A DNA stretch of 64,000 nt, taken from assembly GCA_964384555.1 (NCBI GenBank), contig CAYLLA010000002.1, positions 12,045 to 76,044 of the forward strand, given 5' to 3'. Numbering within the stretch: the stretch's first letter is position 1; the number at the start of each line of letters is the position of its first letter. A program made the translations under genes and the position numbers. The DNA comes from CAG-390 sp964384555. Its GTDB lineage: Bacteria > Bacillota > Clostridia > Oscillospirales > CAG-272. Positions 38,046 through 46,106 of the stretch are shown here, piece by piece. Below the pieces are notes generated by a model. That model saw only the letters and a list, made by a program, of their open reading frames with translations. It did no database searches and had not been told where the DNA came from.

Positions 38046-39152
38046 TTATCCTCCAAACTGTGCGAAGTATTCCGATACGGTAAGACGTGAGAAATATTCA
38101 TCAAACGGCTGATTGATTACATTGGAGTAATAGAAATACGCGCTGTAACCGAGCAGCATACAGATAGTGAGTATCCTGCCGTCTCGTCCGCCAATTTTTT
38201 TCATCAACCAAGGCAGCGATAGCGACTGGAACAGGATAAAGTAGTTTGCCAGGCGCGCAAAGTAGTTGGCTGTGCCGAAAAGTCCAACAAACATTATGGC
38301 TCCGTTGAGCATCGTAAAGTTCATGATAAGGTTATCCGCTTCTGTGCTGTCCTTAAATATCCTGTCACGGTACAGCCATGACAAAACGGTTGGAACATTG
38401 CAAACCAACACACGGAATATGTTAACACCATCGCCGCTGAAAGACTCAAGAGTGTATTCCTCGCCAAGCATCGTGGTTATATCCACGATGGTACCAAGTA
38501 ACGGGCGCAAAAGAATGCCGCCGATGATCGCTCCAAACACAAGAATATACGAACCGTGGCTCCAAGGGCGAAATTTGAGTATCGGTACCAAGAAGAAGAG
38601 CAGAGAATAGGGGTGTATAAATGTGGCTATAAGTATACATACGGTATAGATCACCCACTTCTTTTTTAATGCAAACATTACGCCGAGCATGGATATTCCC
38701 ATGGCGGCGGCTTGCTTGATCCCCGCGGCGGCAAAAAGATACCCGCCGGCAGTAAAGATCAAAAAAATAGTTAAAGGATAATCAACGGAGTACCTATGCA
38801 AAAATGCCAGGTAACAAGCCACGGTCAAAAACGCCCAAAACATTAAAAAGTTTTGAGTGGATACCCCCGCCATTCTCAACCAGTAGTTTATTATATTAAA
38901 CAGCGGGTTGGCACCCGGGCTCATATCTCTCCCATCAAGATAGCCCTCTGTAATAAGCTCGTAAGCCCAAGTATAGGCAGTAGTGTCATTGCAATGCGTG
39001 CGCAGACCGATATACCCCGCCATGAGAATGACAAGGCAAACGGTGAAAAAAACACTCCTGTGCTGAATTTCCGCGGGTCTGTTTTTGTATTTTATATCTG
39101 CCAGCCAGGCAAGTATCAGAGCTATAAAAAATAGGGTGAGAAGATCAGCCAT
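38046..39152 (-). CDS. EpsG-family polysaccharide polymerase
   Basis: A 368-residue membrane protein with about ten helices and the EpsG signature: YIGLRTHCNDTTAYTWAYE near residue 48, and AGIKQAAAMGISMLGVMFAL in the middle. EpsG proteins replace Wzy in Gram-positive exopolysaccharide systems and join repeat units outside the membrane. Its start lies within the end of the preceding glycosyltransferase gene. Confidence 0.9.
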   Translation of the reverse strand: MADLLTLFFIALILAWLADIKYKNRPAEIQHRSVFFTVCLVILMAGYIGLRTHCNDTTAYTWAYELITEGYLDGRDMSPGANPLFNIINYWLRMAGVSTQNFLMFWAFLTVACYLAFLHRYSVDYPLTIFLIFTAGGYLFAAAGIKQAAAMGISMLGVMFALKKKWVIYTVCILIATFIHPYSLLFFLVPILKFRPWSHGSYILVFGAIIGGILLRPLLGTIVDITTMLGEEYTLESFSGDGVNIFRVLVCNVPTVLSWLYRDRIFKDSTEADNLIMNFTMLNGAIMFVGLFGTANYFARLANYFILFQSLSLPWLMKKIGGRDGRILTICMLLGYSAYFYYSNVINQPFDEYFSRLTVSEYFAQFGG

Positions 39153-40266
39153 TGGTGATTCCTAAATTATCTACAGTTTTTTTAACAACAAGCTTTTTGT
39201 CAAAGCTTGCGGCGATATGGTCGTGCGAGGCCGCCGCCATTCTGCGCCTGTCATCCTGTGACAGAGATGCGAAGCGTATCATCGCATCGGCGAGGGCACC
39301 GGCATCTCTTGCCGGGCAAAGATAACCGGAGCTGTCCGACACGGCCTCGCGGCAGCCTGGAATATCGCTTGTAATTATCGGGCGGCCGGTCGCTGCGGCC
39401 TCAAGCAGAACGTTTGACATCCCCTCGTGATAGGACGGCAAAACTATGCAATGCGCCGCGCGGTAAAACGGCCGTACATCCGGCTGTTGACCGTGATATA
39501 TCACAGTGCCGTCCCGCACCTGCTCGTCCATAGCGGCGCGGTATTCCTCCTCAAAGGAGCCGACTACGTGAAAATCCACGCGGTCGCCAAAAAGCTCTTT
39601 CAGCTTTCGTGCGGCGGCAAAAAACTCGTCTATTCCTTTTTCATGCATTACTCTGCCTACAAAAAGGAATTTTATTATTTCGCCATCGGGGTAGGTGGCA
39701 TATGGAAAATCATCAAGATTCACACCTGCGCCGTTTAACACCACCGATCTGCCTTGGGGGAGTATTCCGGTCGCCTCAAGTGTGGCGTAGTTGCCGCTGT
39801 TTTCAAAAAAGATCACGCGCGCCTGCTTCAGCGCCGGGCGATAGAGTGAGAGCACCAATTTTTTCAGCAGTCCGCCGTTTTCGATGGCACTGCCGAGCCC
39901 GGTTATATTTACCGCGTACGGAATATGCGCCATACGGCAAGCCAGGCCGCCGTATATGTTGGGCTTGATGGTGTATGTTATCACAAGATCCGGGGCAACA
40001 TCCCGCAATATCCTGCGATACTTTCGCAAAAGCCCGAGATCCTGCACCGGGTTCATCCCGCGGCGGGAGATGTCGGTCTCTATGTAATGAAACCCCAAAT
40101 CCTCAAGTTCCGGTATGAATTGTCCATTTGGCAGTGATATGTATACTTCGAAGCCGAGTTTGCTGAATTCAACAAGCAGATCCTTGCGAAAGCGGTATAA
40201 TCCAACATCGTTGTTGGCGAGTACCAGCAGCCTTTTATTTGATTTTTTTTGCGGGAATGCCGACAT
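39145..40266 (-). CDS. Glycosyltransferase family 4 (PglA/CapM-like)
   Basis: A 373-residue GT-B enzyme. The N-terminus LVLANNDVGLYRFRKDLLVE and VDFHVVGSFEEEYRA are typical of the enzyme that adds the second sugar after a PglC-type initiator. The donor motif is SYHEGMSNVLLEAAATGRP. ATG 40266 has GAGGAG ten bases upstream; a TTG at 40284 is less likely. It overlaps the acetyltransferase gene by 32 bases. Confidence 0.92.
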   Translation of the reverse strand: MSAFPQKKSNKRLLVLANNDVGLYRFRKDLLVEFSKLGFEVYISLPNGQFIPELEDLGFHYIETDISRRGMNPVQDLGLLRKYRRILRDVAPDLVITYTIKPNIYGGLACRMAHIPYAVNITGLGSAIENGGLLKKLVLSLYRPALKQARVIFFENSGNYATLEATGILPQGRSVVLNGAGVNLDDFPYATYPDGEIIKFLFVGRVMHEKGIDEFFAAARKLKELFGDRVDFHVVGSFEEEYRAAMDEQVRDGTVIYHGQQPDVRPFYRAAHCIVLPSYHEGMSNVLLEAAATGRPIITSDIPGCREAVSDSSGYLCPARDAGALADAMIRFASLSQDDRRRMAAASHDHIAASFDKKLVVKKTVDNLGITNG

Positions 40267-40858
40267 AGGTTCCGCTCTCCTCAATATTATTGATGACTAC
40301 GGCTCCTGCACCTATCATGCAATTGCCGCAAATAGTCAGATTGTTGCTTACAGTTGCGCCTATGCCGATCCATGTACTTGGGCCTATCGTTACCGTGCCG
40401 CCGAGTTTGGCACCGACTGAGATGTGTGCAAAATCCTCGATTTTATTATCGTGTTCCACCACAGCTGCGGTGTTTATTATGCAATGGTTGCCTATATGTG
40501 TCGATGGAGATATTACCGCGTTGGCCATTACTGCGCTTCCTGCGCCGATCGTTACATTCGCGCCGGATATCACCGCCCTGGGGTGGATGGCCGTGTAGTA
40601 GTTTACATCGCCAAGCCGATCGGCTATAGTCTTGCGTATTTGAGCGTTACCGATGGCTATGATAAAATGCGCATCGGGATACTTTATGTAGTCCGCTACT
40701 TCACCGAGTATTTTGATCATGCTCGTATCGTTGCTTGCGTGTGGTGCATCGTCAAGAAAGCCCAACAGATCGTCACCGTTTAGTTGTACAATATCTGCAA
40801 TTACCTTGCCGTGACCGCCGGCACCGATTATAATTACGTCTTTAGATCTATTTTTCAT
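40235..40858 (-). CDS. Sugar O/N-acetyltransferase (PglD/NeuD-like)
   Basis: A 207-residue protein: N-terminal Rossmann-like VIIIGAGGHGKVIADIV, then left-handed beta-helix hexapeptide repeats (ISGANVTIGAGSAVMANAVI, INTAAVVEHDNKI with the catalytic-type His). PglD acetylates UDP-4-amino-sugar to UDP-diNAc-bacillosamine. Next to a PglC-like and a PglE-like gene this assignment is likely. It starts inside the end of the sugar transferase gene with a poor ribosome site, so coupling is expected. An A8 run lies near its stop codon. Confidence 0.9.
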   Translation of the reverse strand: MKNRSKDVIIIGAGGHGKVIADIVQLNGDDLLGFLDDAPHASNDTSMIKILGEVADYIKYPDAHFIIAIGNAQIRKTIADRLGDVNYYTAIHPRAVISGANVTIGAGSAVMANAVISPSTHIGNHCIINTAAVVEHDNKIEDFAHISVGAKLGGTVTIGPSTWIGIGATVSNNLTICGNCMIGAGAVVINNIEESGTYVGIPAKKIK

Positions 40859-41504
40859 TGGCGAGTACTTGCGGCGTCCCCGTAAACGCATCCATTGTTG
40901 CGCTATCGGCGGAATTTATGCCCTCGCGGCGCAGTACGCAGCGCACGGTGGCGAGAATGATCTTTATATCTGTAATAAGACTGATCGTTTGTGTGTATTC
41001 GATATCATGTGCAAAGCGCTCCTCCCAGCTTGAGAGGTTACGACCGTTGACTTGAGCCAGTCCCGTAAGTCCGGGGCGCACATCGTGGCGGTGGTGTTGC
41101 TCCTCATTGTAGAGCGGCAGGTATTTTACAAGCAACGGTCTTGGTCCCACTATGCTCATCTTGCCGCGAAAGATATCCCAAAGCTCGGGGAGCTCATCAA
41201 GGCTTGTGGAGCGCAGTTTGCGGCCGAAGCCGGTCAGGCGCTCGGCATCCGGCAGGAGGTGGCCGTCCTTATCGCGTGCATCCGTCATGGTGCGGAACTT
41301 ATGCATTTTAAATATCTTTTCGTCCCGCCCGGGGCGTTCTTGGCAAAATATCACCGGGCTGCCCAGCTTTATCCTCACCAGTATCGCAGTCACGAGCATG
41401 ACCGGGGAGAGTATTACAAGTGCCGCGCCGGAGAGCAATATATCAAGCAAGCGTTTTATGTATTTTTCGTATATCCCCGCGCGGCGTTTGGCGTGCCCCA
41501 TCAT
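40848..41504 (-). CDS. Initiating sugar-phosphate transferase (PglC-like)
   Basis: A 218-residue monotopic phosphoglycosyl transferase. A hydrophobic re-entrant segment (RLLDILLSGAALVILSPVML) precedes the catalytic block FKMHKFRTMTDARD. SLDELPELWDIFRGKMSIVG and GPRPLLVKYLPLY follow. It transfers a sugar phosphate to undecaprenyl phosphate and so starts the repeat unit. Short length (no extra membrane domain) fits PglC rather than WbaP. Its ATG overlaps the preceding stop by 4 bases. Confidence 0.94.
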   Translation of the reverse strand: MMGHAKRRAGIYEKYIKRLLDILLSGAALVILSPVMLVTAILVRIKLGSPVIFCQERPGRDEKIFKMHKFRTMTDARDKDGHLLPDAERLTGFGRKLRSTSLDELPELWDIFRGKMSIVGPRPLLVKYLPLYNEEQHHRHDVRPGLTGLAQVNGRNLSSWEERFAHDIEYTQTISLITDIKIILATVRCVLRREGINSADSATMDAFTGTPQVLANEK

Positions 41505-42625
41505 TCAAACAGCCCCCTGATGACCGCGCACACAGTGTCTACCTCTGCCATGCTCATTTTTGTATCGCTCGGCAGGCAGACTCCGCGGGCAAATATATCA
41601 TTGCAAACAGGCTCGTCCGTAATGCTCACAAAAGGCGCGTCGGCAAATATCGGTTGCAGGTTCATTGGCTTCCAAATGTGTCTGCCTTCGATGTTTGCGG
41701 CATCAAGTGCCGCCAAAAGCTCGGCTGGCGTTACTCGCTCACCCTCGTTGATGAGCAGGGAGGAGAGCCAACGGTTGGGGGCGGATCTGTCAAGTGCGGG
41801 CTGCATTACGAGGGGAAGTCCCGCAAGTCCCGCACGGTATCTTTCAAATATCGCACGTTTTTGTTCAACGCGCAGGGGCAGGACCTTGGCCTGACCGCGA
41901 CCTATGCCCGCCGAGATGTTGCTGAGGCGGTAATTGTAGCCTATCTCCTCATGCTGATACCAAGGGTACGGCTCGCGCGCCTGCGTTGCCAGCTTTAGTG
42001 CGTGGCGGGCGGTGGCCTCATCATGGCACAGCAGCATGCCGCCGCCGGAGGTGGTGATTATTTTATTTCCGTTAAAGGAGAGCGCGCCAAAATCGCCGAA
42101 CGTACCGCATTTTTTGCCGTCGTATTCAGAGCCGAGTGCCTCGGCGGCATCCTCAATAAGTGCCACGCCGGCATCCGTGCAGATCTCGCGAAGCTCCGCA
42201 AGCTTTGCGGGTGTGCCGTAAAGGTGAACGGCGACAACCGCGCGAGGCTTGCCGTATATATCAAAGGCGCGGCGCAGTGCGGCAGGGTCGATGTTCCATG
42301 TCTCGCGCTCGCTGTCTATAAACACCGGGCGTGCGCCCACATATGTAACCGGATTTACCGATGCCGAAAAGGTAAGGCTTTGACAGAACACAAGGTCGCC
42401 CGGTTTGACTCCCGCCAACAGCATAGACATATGCAGTGCGGCCGTGCCGGAGGCGAGCGCTACCGTTTGCTCCGCGCCGGTATATGCGGCAATGTCTCGC
42501 TCAAAGCCCGTCACGTTCTCGCCAAGCGGTGCGATCCAGTTTTTCTCAAATGCGTCCCTTATGTATTCAAGCTCATAGCCCTCGTCGGACATATGAGGTG
42601 TTGCAAGCATGATCCTTTTGTTCAT
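41501..42625 (-). CDS. DegT/DnrJ/EryC1/StrS aminotransferase (PglE-like)
   Basis: A 374-residue PLP enzyme: LASGTAALHMSMLLAGVKPGD, VALIEDAAEALGSEY, and the PLP lysine in SFNGNKIITTSGGG. The family aminates nucleotide keto-sugars. With the following PglC- and PglD-like genes it suggests synthesis of UDP-N,N'-diacetylbacillosamine or a close relative. The required 4,6-dehydratase is not in the window. First gene of the operon, about 80 bases after the predicted transcription start. Confidence 0.92.
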   Translation of the reverse strand: MNKRIMLATPHMSDEGYELEYIRDAFEKNWIAPLGENVTGFERDIAAYTGAEQTVALASGTAALHMSMLLAGVKPGDLVFCQSLTFSASVNPVTYVGARPVFIDSERETWNIDPAALRRAFDIYGKPRAVVAVHLYGTPAKLAELREICTDAGVALIEDAAEALGSEYDGKKCGTFGDFGALSFNGNKIITTSGGGMLLCHDEATARHALKLATQAREPYPWYQHEEIGYNYRLSNISAGIGRGQAKVLPLRVEQKRAIFERYRAGLAGLPLVMQPALDRSAPNRWLSSLLINEGERVTPAELLAALDAANIEGRHIWKPMNLQPIFADAPFVSITDEPVCNDIFARGVCLPSDTKMSMAEVDTVCAVIRGLFE

Positions 42626-42711
42626 TTCAGTTCATCCCGATAAGATCTAAAACAGTAGCCTTGCGGCCGCTTTTGCGCGGTGATGATAACGGCCGGGTAC
42701 TCTTGTATTAA

Positions 42712-42740
42712 ATTATACCACTATTTCTCTAAAAAAGCAA
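42712..42740 (-). promoter_or_regulatory. Promoter of the exopolysaccharide operon
   Basis: On the minus strand TTGCTT (42740-42735), 17-base spacer, TATAAT (42717-42712), with a TGG before the -10. The only good promoter found before the 15-gene operon. Confidence 0.65.
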
Positions 42741-42779
42741 TAGATTTGAGTTAAATATTGAATTTTATTTTGTTGCAGG

Positions 42780-43030
42780 TTTCATGAGAGGAGCGCCGGC
42801 TCCCCTATTGGGTGTGCTCCTAATATTGACAGCACGTACATAGTGCACAGCCCACCTCATCCGTCATGGATCACCGGAAAATCCACAAAAACGACGTTTT
42901 TGTGGGTCGTCCCCTGATCAGTGACGGAGGAGGAGGTAAAATTAGATTTTTGCGCAAGCAAAAATTTCATATAGAAAGCAAGAGTCTACGATCCCGCAGG
43001 CGCGAAGAGCCTGCCCAACATTTAAAACAA
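42780..43030. other. Hairpin-rich intergenic block
   Basis: No coding frame is convincing. A bulged cruciform spans 42855-42933 (CCTC/CCGTCA/GATCA arms around a perfect 10-bp hairpin, 42883-42892 with 42896-42905). Next come a GCAA tetraloop hairpin (42947-42964) and a 6-bp stem (42996-43001 with 43009-43014). It may be a structured RNA or a mobile intergenic repeat. Confidence 0.45.
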
Positions 43031-43035
43031 AGCCA

Positions 43036-43064
43036 CCCCGCCGCGGCATATTGCCGCGGCGGGG
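43036..43064 (-). terminator. Terminator of the MBL-fold lipoprotein gene
   Basis: A 13-bp GC-rich stem (43036-43048 with 43052-43064), followed on the minus strand by GGCTTTGTTTT. Confidence 0.8.
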
Positions 43065-43077
43065 TAGTGGGGTGGCG

Positions 43078-45930
43078 TTACCAGCTCCAATCGGTATAGC
43101 CGCCGCCTTTTATGTCGTTTTGGTAGCAATGCACCAATCTGCCGCCCTGAACGCAAATGCCGTCGGTGCGGTCGCCGCCGTAAAATACCATATCGTCACT
43201 TGCATATCGTGTGGCATTTTCGAGTATCTTTTTACGTGAGTTGCCTGCCACGGCACCTCCGCTCGTTTGCGGGGCAAACACTACCGTGGCCTGTATCTTG
43301 GGATACAGCGCGATATCGTTGTAAACATGGTGCGCTATCTGCACTATGTCGCCGCGCATGGCGGAATCGCTGTACATATCAAGTATCCTGTTTGCCGCGG
43401 GCTTGTTGATATCGCCCAGCAGCCAGAATGACTTGCCGTCAAACTCGATCTTAAGCACCATGCTGGAGTTGTTAAAGTCACCTGCCACGCCGCTGATGCC
43501 GGTGGTGGCGTTTACAAGATCCTCATGCGTGTACATAACGTGCACCTTGATATCGGCAAGGCTGAATGTCTCTCCCGTGTGTACCTGCATGAATTTTATC
43601 TGCTCGCGCGGGAAGTACTTTTGCAGATACTGTATGAGCTTTGCTTGGTTGTTCATGCCGTCGCGGAAGATCTCGGTCTCTGAATAGAATGACGGGAAGT
43701 TAAAGAACACGCGCTCGAGCGTCAGCTGTGAGCTGTACTCCTTAAAGAAGAGCGATATTCCCGCCAGGTGGTCGTTGTGTGCGTGGGTCACCGCCCATGC
43801 GGCGATCTTTATCTTGCCGGTCTTGATTCCCGTGACCTCGCGCAAAAAGTCCATAAATCCGCGGCGCTGCGCAGCATCAAATTGCTTGTGACTGCCGCCG
43901 TCCATTACAAATACAGAGTTATCGGCAAGCTTTATCACATACATCATGCCGCAGTTTATGCGGGTCTTGCCGTCGGTATCCTTTCCGCTTGAGCCGAGAC
44001 TGTTCATGGGAACGCCGTATTGGTAGAGCACTGTGCTGTCGCTTGACTGCTTTGTGTAGGTGTAGCCAAAGTCTTGGACAGTTCCGTCACTGCTCTTATC
44101 AAGGATCACACGTACCTCTTTGGTGTTGTTGGTGTAATAGGTATAGATCAGCTGATCGTAGCCGGTGTACTGCGCGTAGACACTGTTATCATAGCTGTAG
44201 CTGTAGACCTCGCTATAGCCGTACTGCTTAAGGCGTGCACGGTAGTCGTTAAAGCCGCCAAGGGAGGTGGAGGATACTATCATCTCCATCGTTTCGTTTG
44301 CCTTGGGGAGCAGGGGATCATCGATGCCCTGGCCGCCGCGATAGAGATTGGATGCGTACTTTCCGCCAACATAGGATGGCACTGTGCGCAGCAGCCACTT
44401 TGTGCCCTCGTTTGAGCTGTATATGCCGCAGACTGTGCAACGGCGGTCGCCGGTACTTCCGACGTAGGTGTAGCTGTGGGGAAGCTGACGTCCTATAACG
44501 CCGCAATAAATGCAACGCTCGGGGTCGCCGCAGGTGTTGTCGGCGGTGAATTTATGGCCGGAGCACCCTGAGCTCTTGGAGGTCAAAAGCGGGTTTTTGA
44601 GGTCGCTCGGCTGTTCGCCCGTGCCCTCCCAAATTATAATGTTATCGATGTAGCCGTTCTGCGCGCCGCCGGTCTTGATGGCAATGCCGCCGCCAAGCTC
44701 ATCGGGCGAGCAGTATTTTTTGATGTCGCCGAATGCCGTGGGGGAGCTTACGAGCGTCCATTTGTCACTGCCGGGGTAGCCTGGGGTGTTTACGCGCATG
44801 TAAACGGTGGCACCGCGGCTCCAATCCATGACATAGCGGATGGATACGCTGATGCCGGAGAATGACTGCTGCGAGCTCTTGTAGCTCTTGCCGAGCAGCT
44901 TTGAGATTATGGAATTTGAGTTGGTGTTTGCGGCGTAATCCTTGGTGCCGGATCTGTCATAGGTATACCATGAGCCGAAGTAGTGGATCTGGTTGTTTGC
45001 CGTGCCGCGGTTGCGGAAGTGGAAGGAGTTGTAGTTCGTACCGTTGTAATCGATCACAAGGGCAATGTAACGGTCGGCCGCGGAGGCATCGGCGTAGAGG
45101 ATATCATACTGATATGTATAGTTCTGCTCATGATATGCGCCAAACTGCGCGGGGGTGAGGACTATTACATAAGAGTCGCTTGCATCGCTTGTGTTGTTTT
45201 TGATATACAGCATGCGGCTGCCGTTTTGATCGACAATGCTGTATTTAGAGGTGTTGTTTTTGTATGCGCCGTTCTTTACTGTATCCTTGGTCCAGGACAG
45301 GCGCTGAAGCACAAGATCACTGCTTGCGGAGAGGGACTGATCGTCAAAATTCTGATAGTAGATCAAACGTCCCGCAGGCTCGGGGTCGGGAGTCTTTGTA
45401 GTTTCCGGGGCTTTAGTAGTCTCGGGGACCTTGGTGGTCTCGGGAGCTTTAGTGGTCTCCGGGGCTTTAGTGGTCTCCGGGGCTTTGGTAGTCTCGGGGG
45501 CTTTGGTAGTCTCGGGGGCTTTGGTAGTCTCGGGGGCTTTAGTAGTCTCGGGAGCTTTTGTAGTTTCGGGAGCCTTTGTAGTCTCGGGGGCTTTAGTGGT
45601 TTCCGGGGCTTTGGTGGTCTCGGGAGCTTTAGTAGTCTCAGGAGCTTTTGTAGTTTCCGGGGCTTTAGTGGTCTCGGGAGTCTTTGTGGTCTCGGGAGTC
45701 TTTGTAGTCTCCGGCGCCGCTGTCGTTTCCTCGGGGGCGGTCGTCACAGGCGGCACTTCCGTGGTGTCCGGGGGATCGGCGGATGATACCGGGGCGGCGG
45801 TGGAGTCTGTCCCCTCGGTAGTGGTCTCGCCTCCGCTTTGCGGCTTGCAGGCGACAAGCGAGAGCAGGGTAGTGGCGATCATGATAACTGCCAATATCAG
45901 TGACAGTATCCGTGTCGGTCTTCGTGTCAT
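43078..45930 (-). CDS. Multidomain lipoprotein with C-terminal metallo-beta-lactamase fold
   Basis: A 950-residue surface protein. The lipobox LVAC ends the signal (about residue 28). A Thr-rich spacer and about 18 PETTK repeats (about 70-180) form a stalk. A concanavalin-like region follows (about 190-430), then a Cys-rich zinc ribbon (CGDPERCIYCG, RRCTVCG). The C-terminal third is MBL-fold, with the metal motif VTHAHNDHLAG and a later LLGD and AHH (QIAHHVYND), as in ComEC-type or RNase-like hydrolases. It has its own terminator. The substrate is unknown; a secreted nuclease or phosphodiesterase is possible. Confidence 0.82.
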   Translation of the reverse strand: MTRRPTRILSLILAVIMIATTLLSLVACKPQSGGETTTEGTDSTAAPVSSADPPDTTEVPPVTTAPEETTAAPETTKTPETTKTPETTKAPETTKAPETTKAPETTKAPETTKAPETTKAPETTKAPETTKAPETTKAPETTKAPETTKAPETTKAPETTKAPETTKVPETTKAPETTKTPDPEPAGRLIYYQNFDDQSLSASSDLVLQRLSWTKDTVKNGAYKNNTSKYSIVDQNGSRMLYIKNNTSDASDSYVIVLTPAQFGAYHEQNYTYQYDILYADASAADRYIALVIDYNGTNYNSFHFRNRGTANNQIHYFGSWYTYDRSGTKDYAANTNSNSIISKLLGKSYKSSQQSFSGISVSIRYVMDWSRGATVYMRVNTPGYPGSDKWTLVSSPTAFGDIKKYCSPDELGGGIAIKTGGAQNGYIDNIIIWEGTGEQPSDLKNPLLTSKSSGCSGHKFTADNTCGDPERCIYCGVIGRQLPHSYTYVGSTGDRRCTVCGIYSSNEGTKWLLRTVPSYVGGKYASNLYRGGQGIDDPLLPKANETMEMIVSSTSLGGFNDYRARLKQYGYSEVYSYSYDNSVYAQYTGYDQLIYTYYTNNTKEVRVILDKSSDGTVQDFGYTYTKQSSDSTVLYQYGVPMNSLGSSGKDTDGKTRINCGMMYVIKLADNSVFVMDGGSHKQFDAAQRRGFMDFLREVTGIKTGKIKIAAWAVTHAHNDHLAGISLFFKEYSSQLTLERVFFNFPSFYSETEIFRDGMNNQAKLIQYLQKYFPREQIKFMQVHTGETFSLADIKVHVMYTHEDLVNATTGISGVAGDFNNSSMVLKIEFDGKSFWLLGDINKPAANRILDMYSDSAMRGDIVQIAHHVYNDIALYPKIQATVVFAPQTSGGAVAGNSRKKILENATRYASDDMVFYGGDRTDGICVQGGRLVHCYQNDIKGGGYTDWSW
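45391..45714. repeat. 18-bp coding tandem repeat (PETTKA), about 18 copies
   Basis: Units of 18 bases encode PETTK plus A, T or V. Synonymous drift (GTAGTC, GTGGTC, GTAGTT) shows the array is not brand new. Copy changes would keep the reading frame and alter stalk length. Confidence 0.92.
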
Positions 45931-46040
45931 TGCAGTTAGGTCCTTTCATTGTGGCGGCCGTGCGATGTAGGTCCGCTCGTTGTTTAAATTATACCATCAC
46001 TGCGGTATCAAAGTCAATATTTTTCGGGCAATTACAATAA

Positions 46041-46080
46041 AAAAATATCGGATGCACCGAAAAATATCGGTGCATCCGAT
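46041..46080 (-). terminator. Terminator of tyrS
   Basis: A 14-bp perfect stem (46047-46060 with 46067-46080), followed on the minus strand by ATTTTTTTATTG. Confidence 0.9.
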
Positions 46081-46106
46081 GGGTCATCGTCTAACACGTG
46101 TGATTT

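Noticed and set aside
42866..43099. 77-residue frame in the hairpin-rich spacer
   Set aside because: It crosses several hairpins and a terminator, with no ribosome site or family.
45391..45714. CRISPR-like periodicity
   Set aside because: The 18-bp units are continuous and coding with no unique spacers.
44983..45970. Plus-strand frames rich in GFGSLG or VVSGAL repeats
   Set aside because: They mirror the PETTK coding repeat of the lipoprotein on the minus strand.
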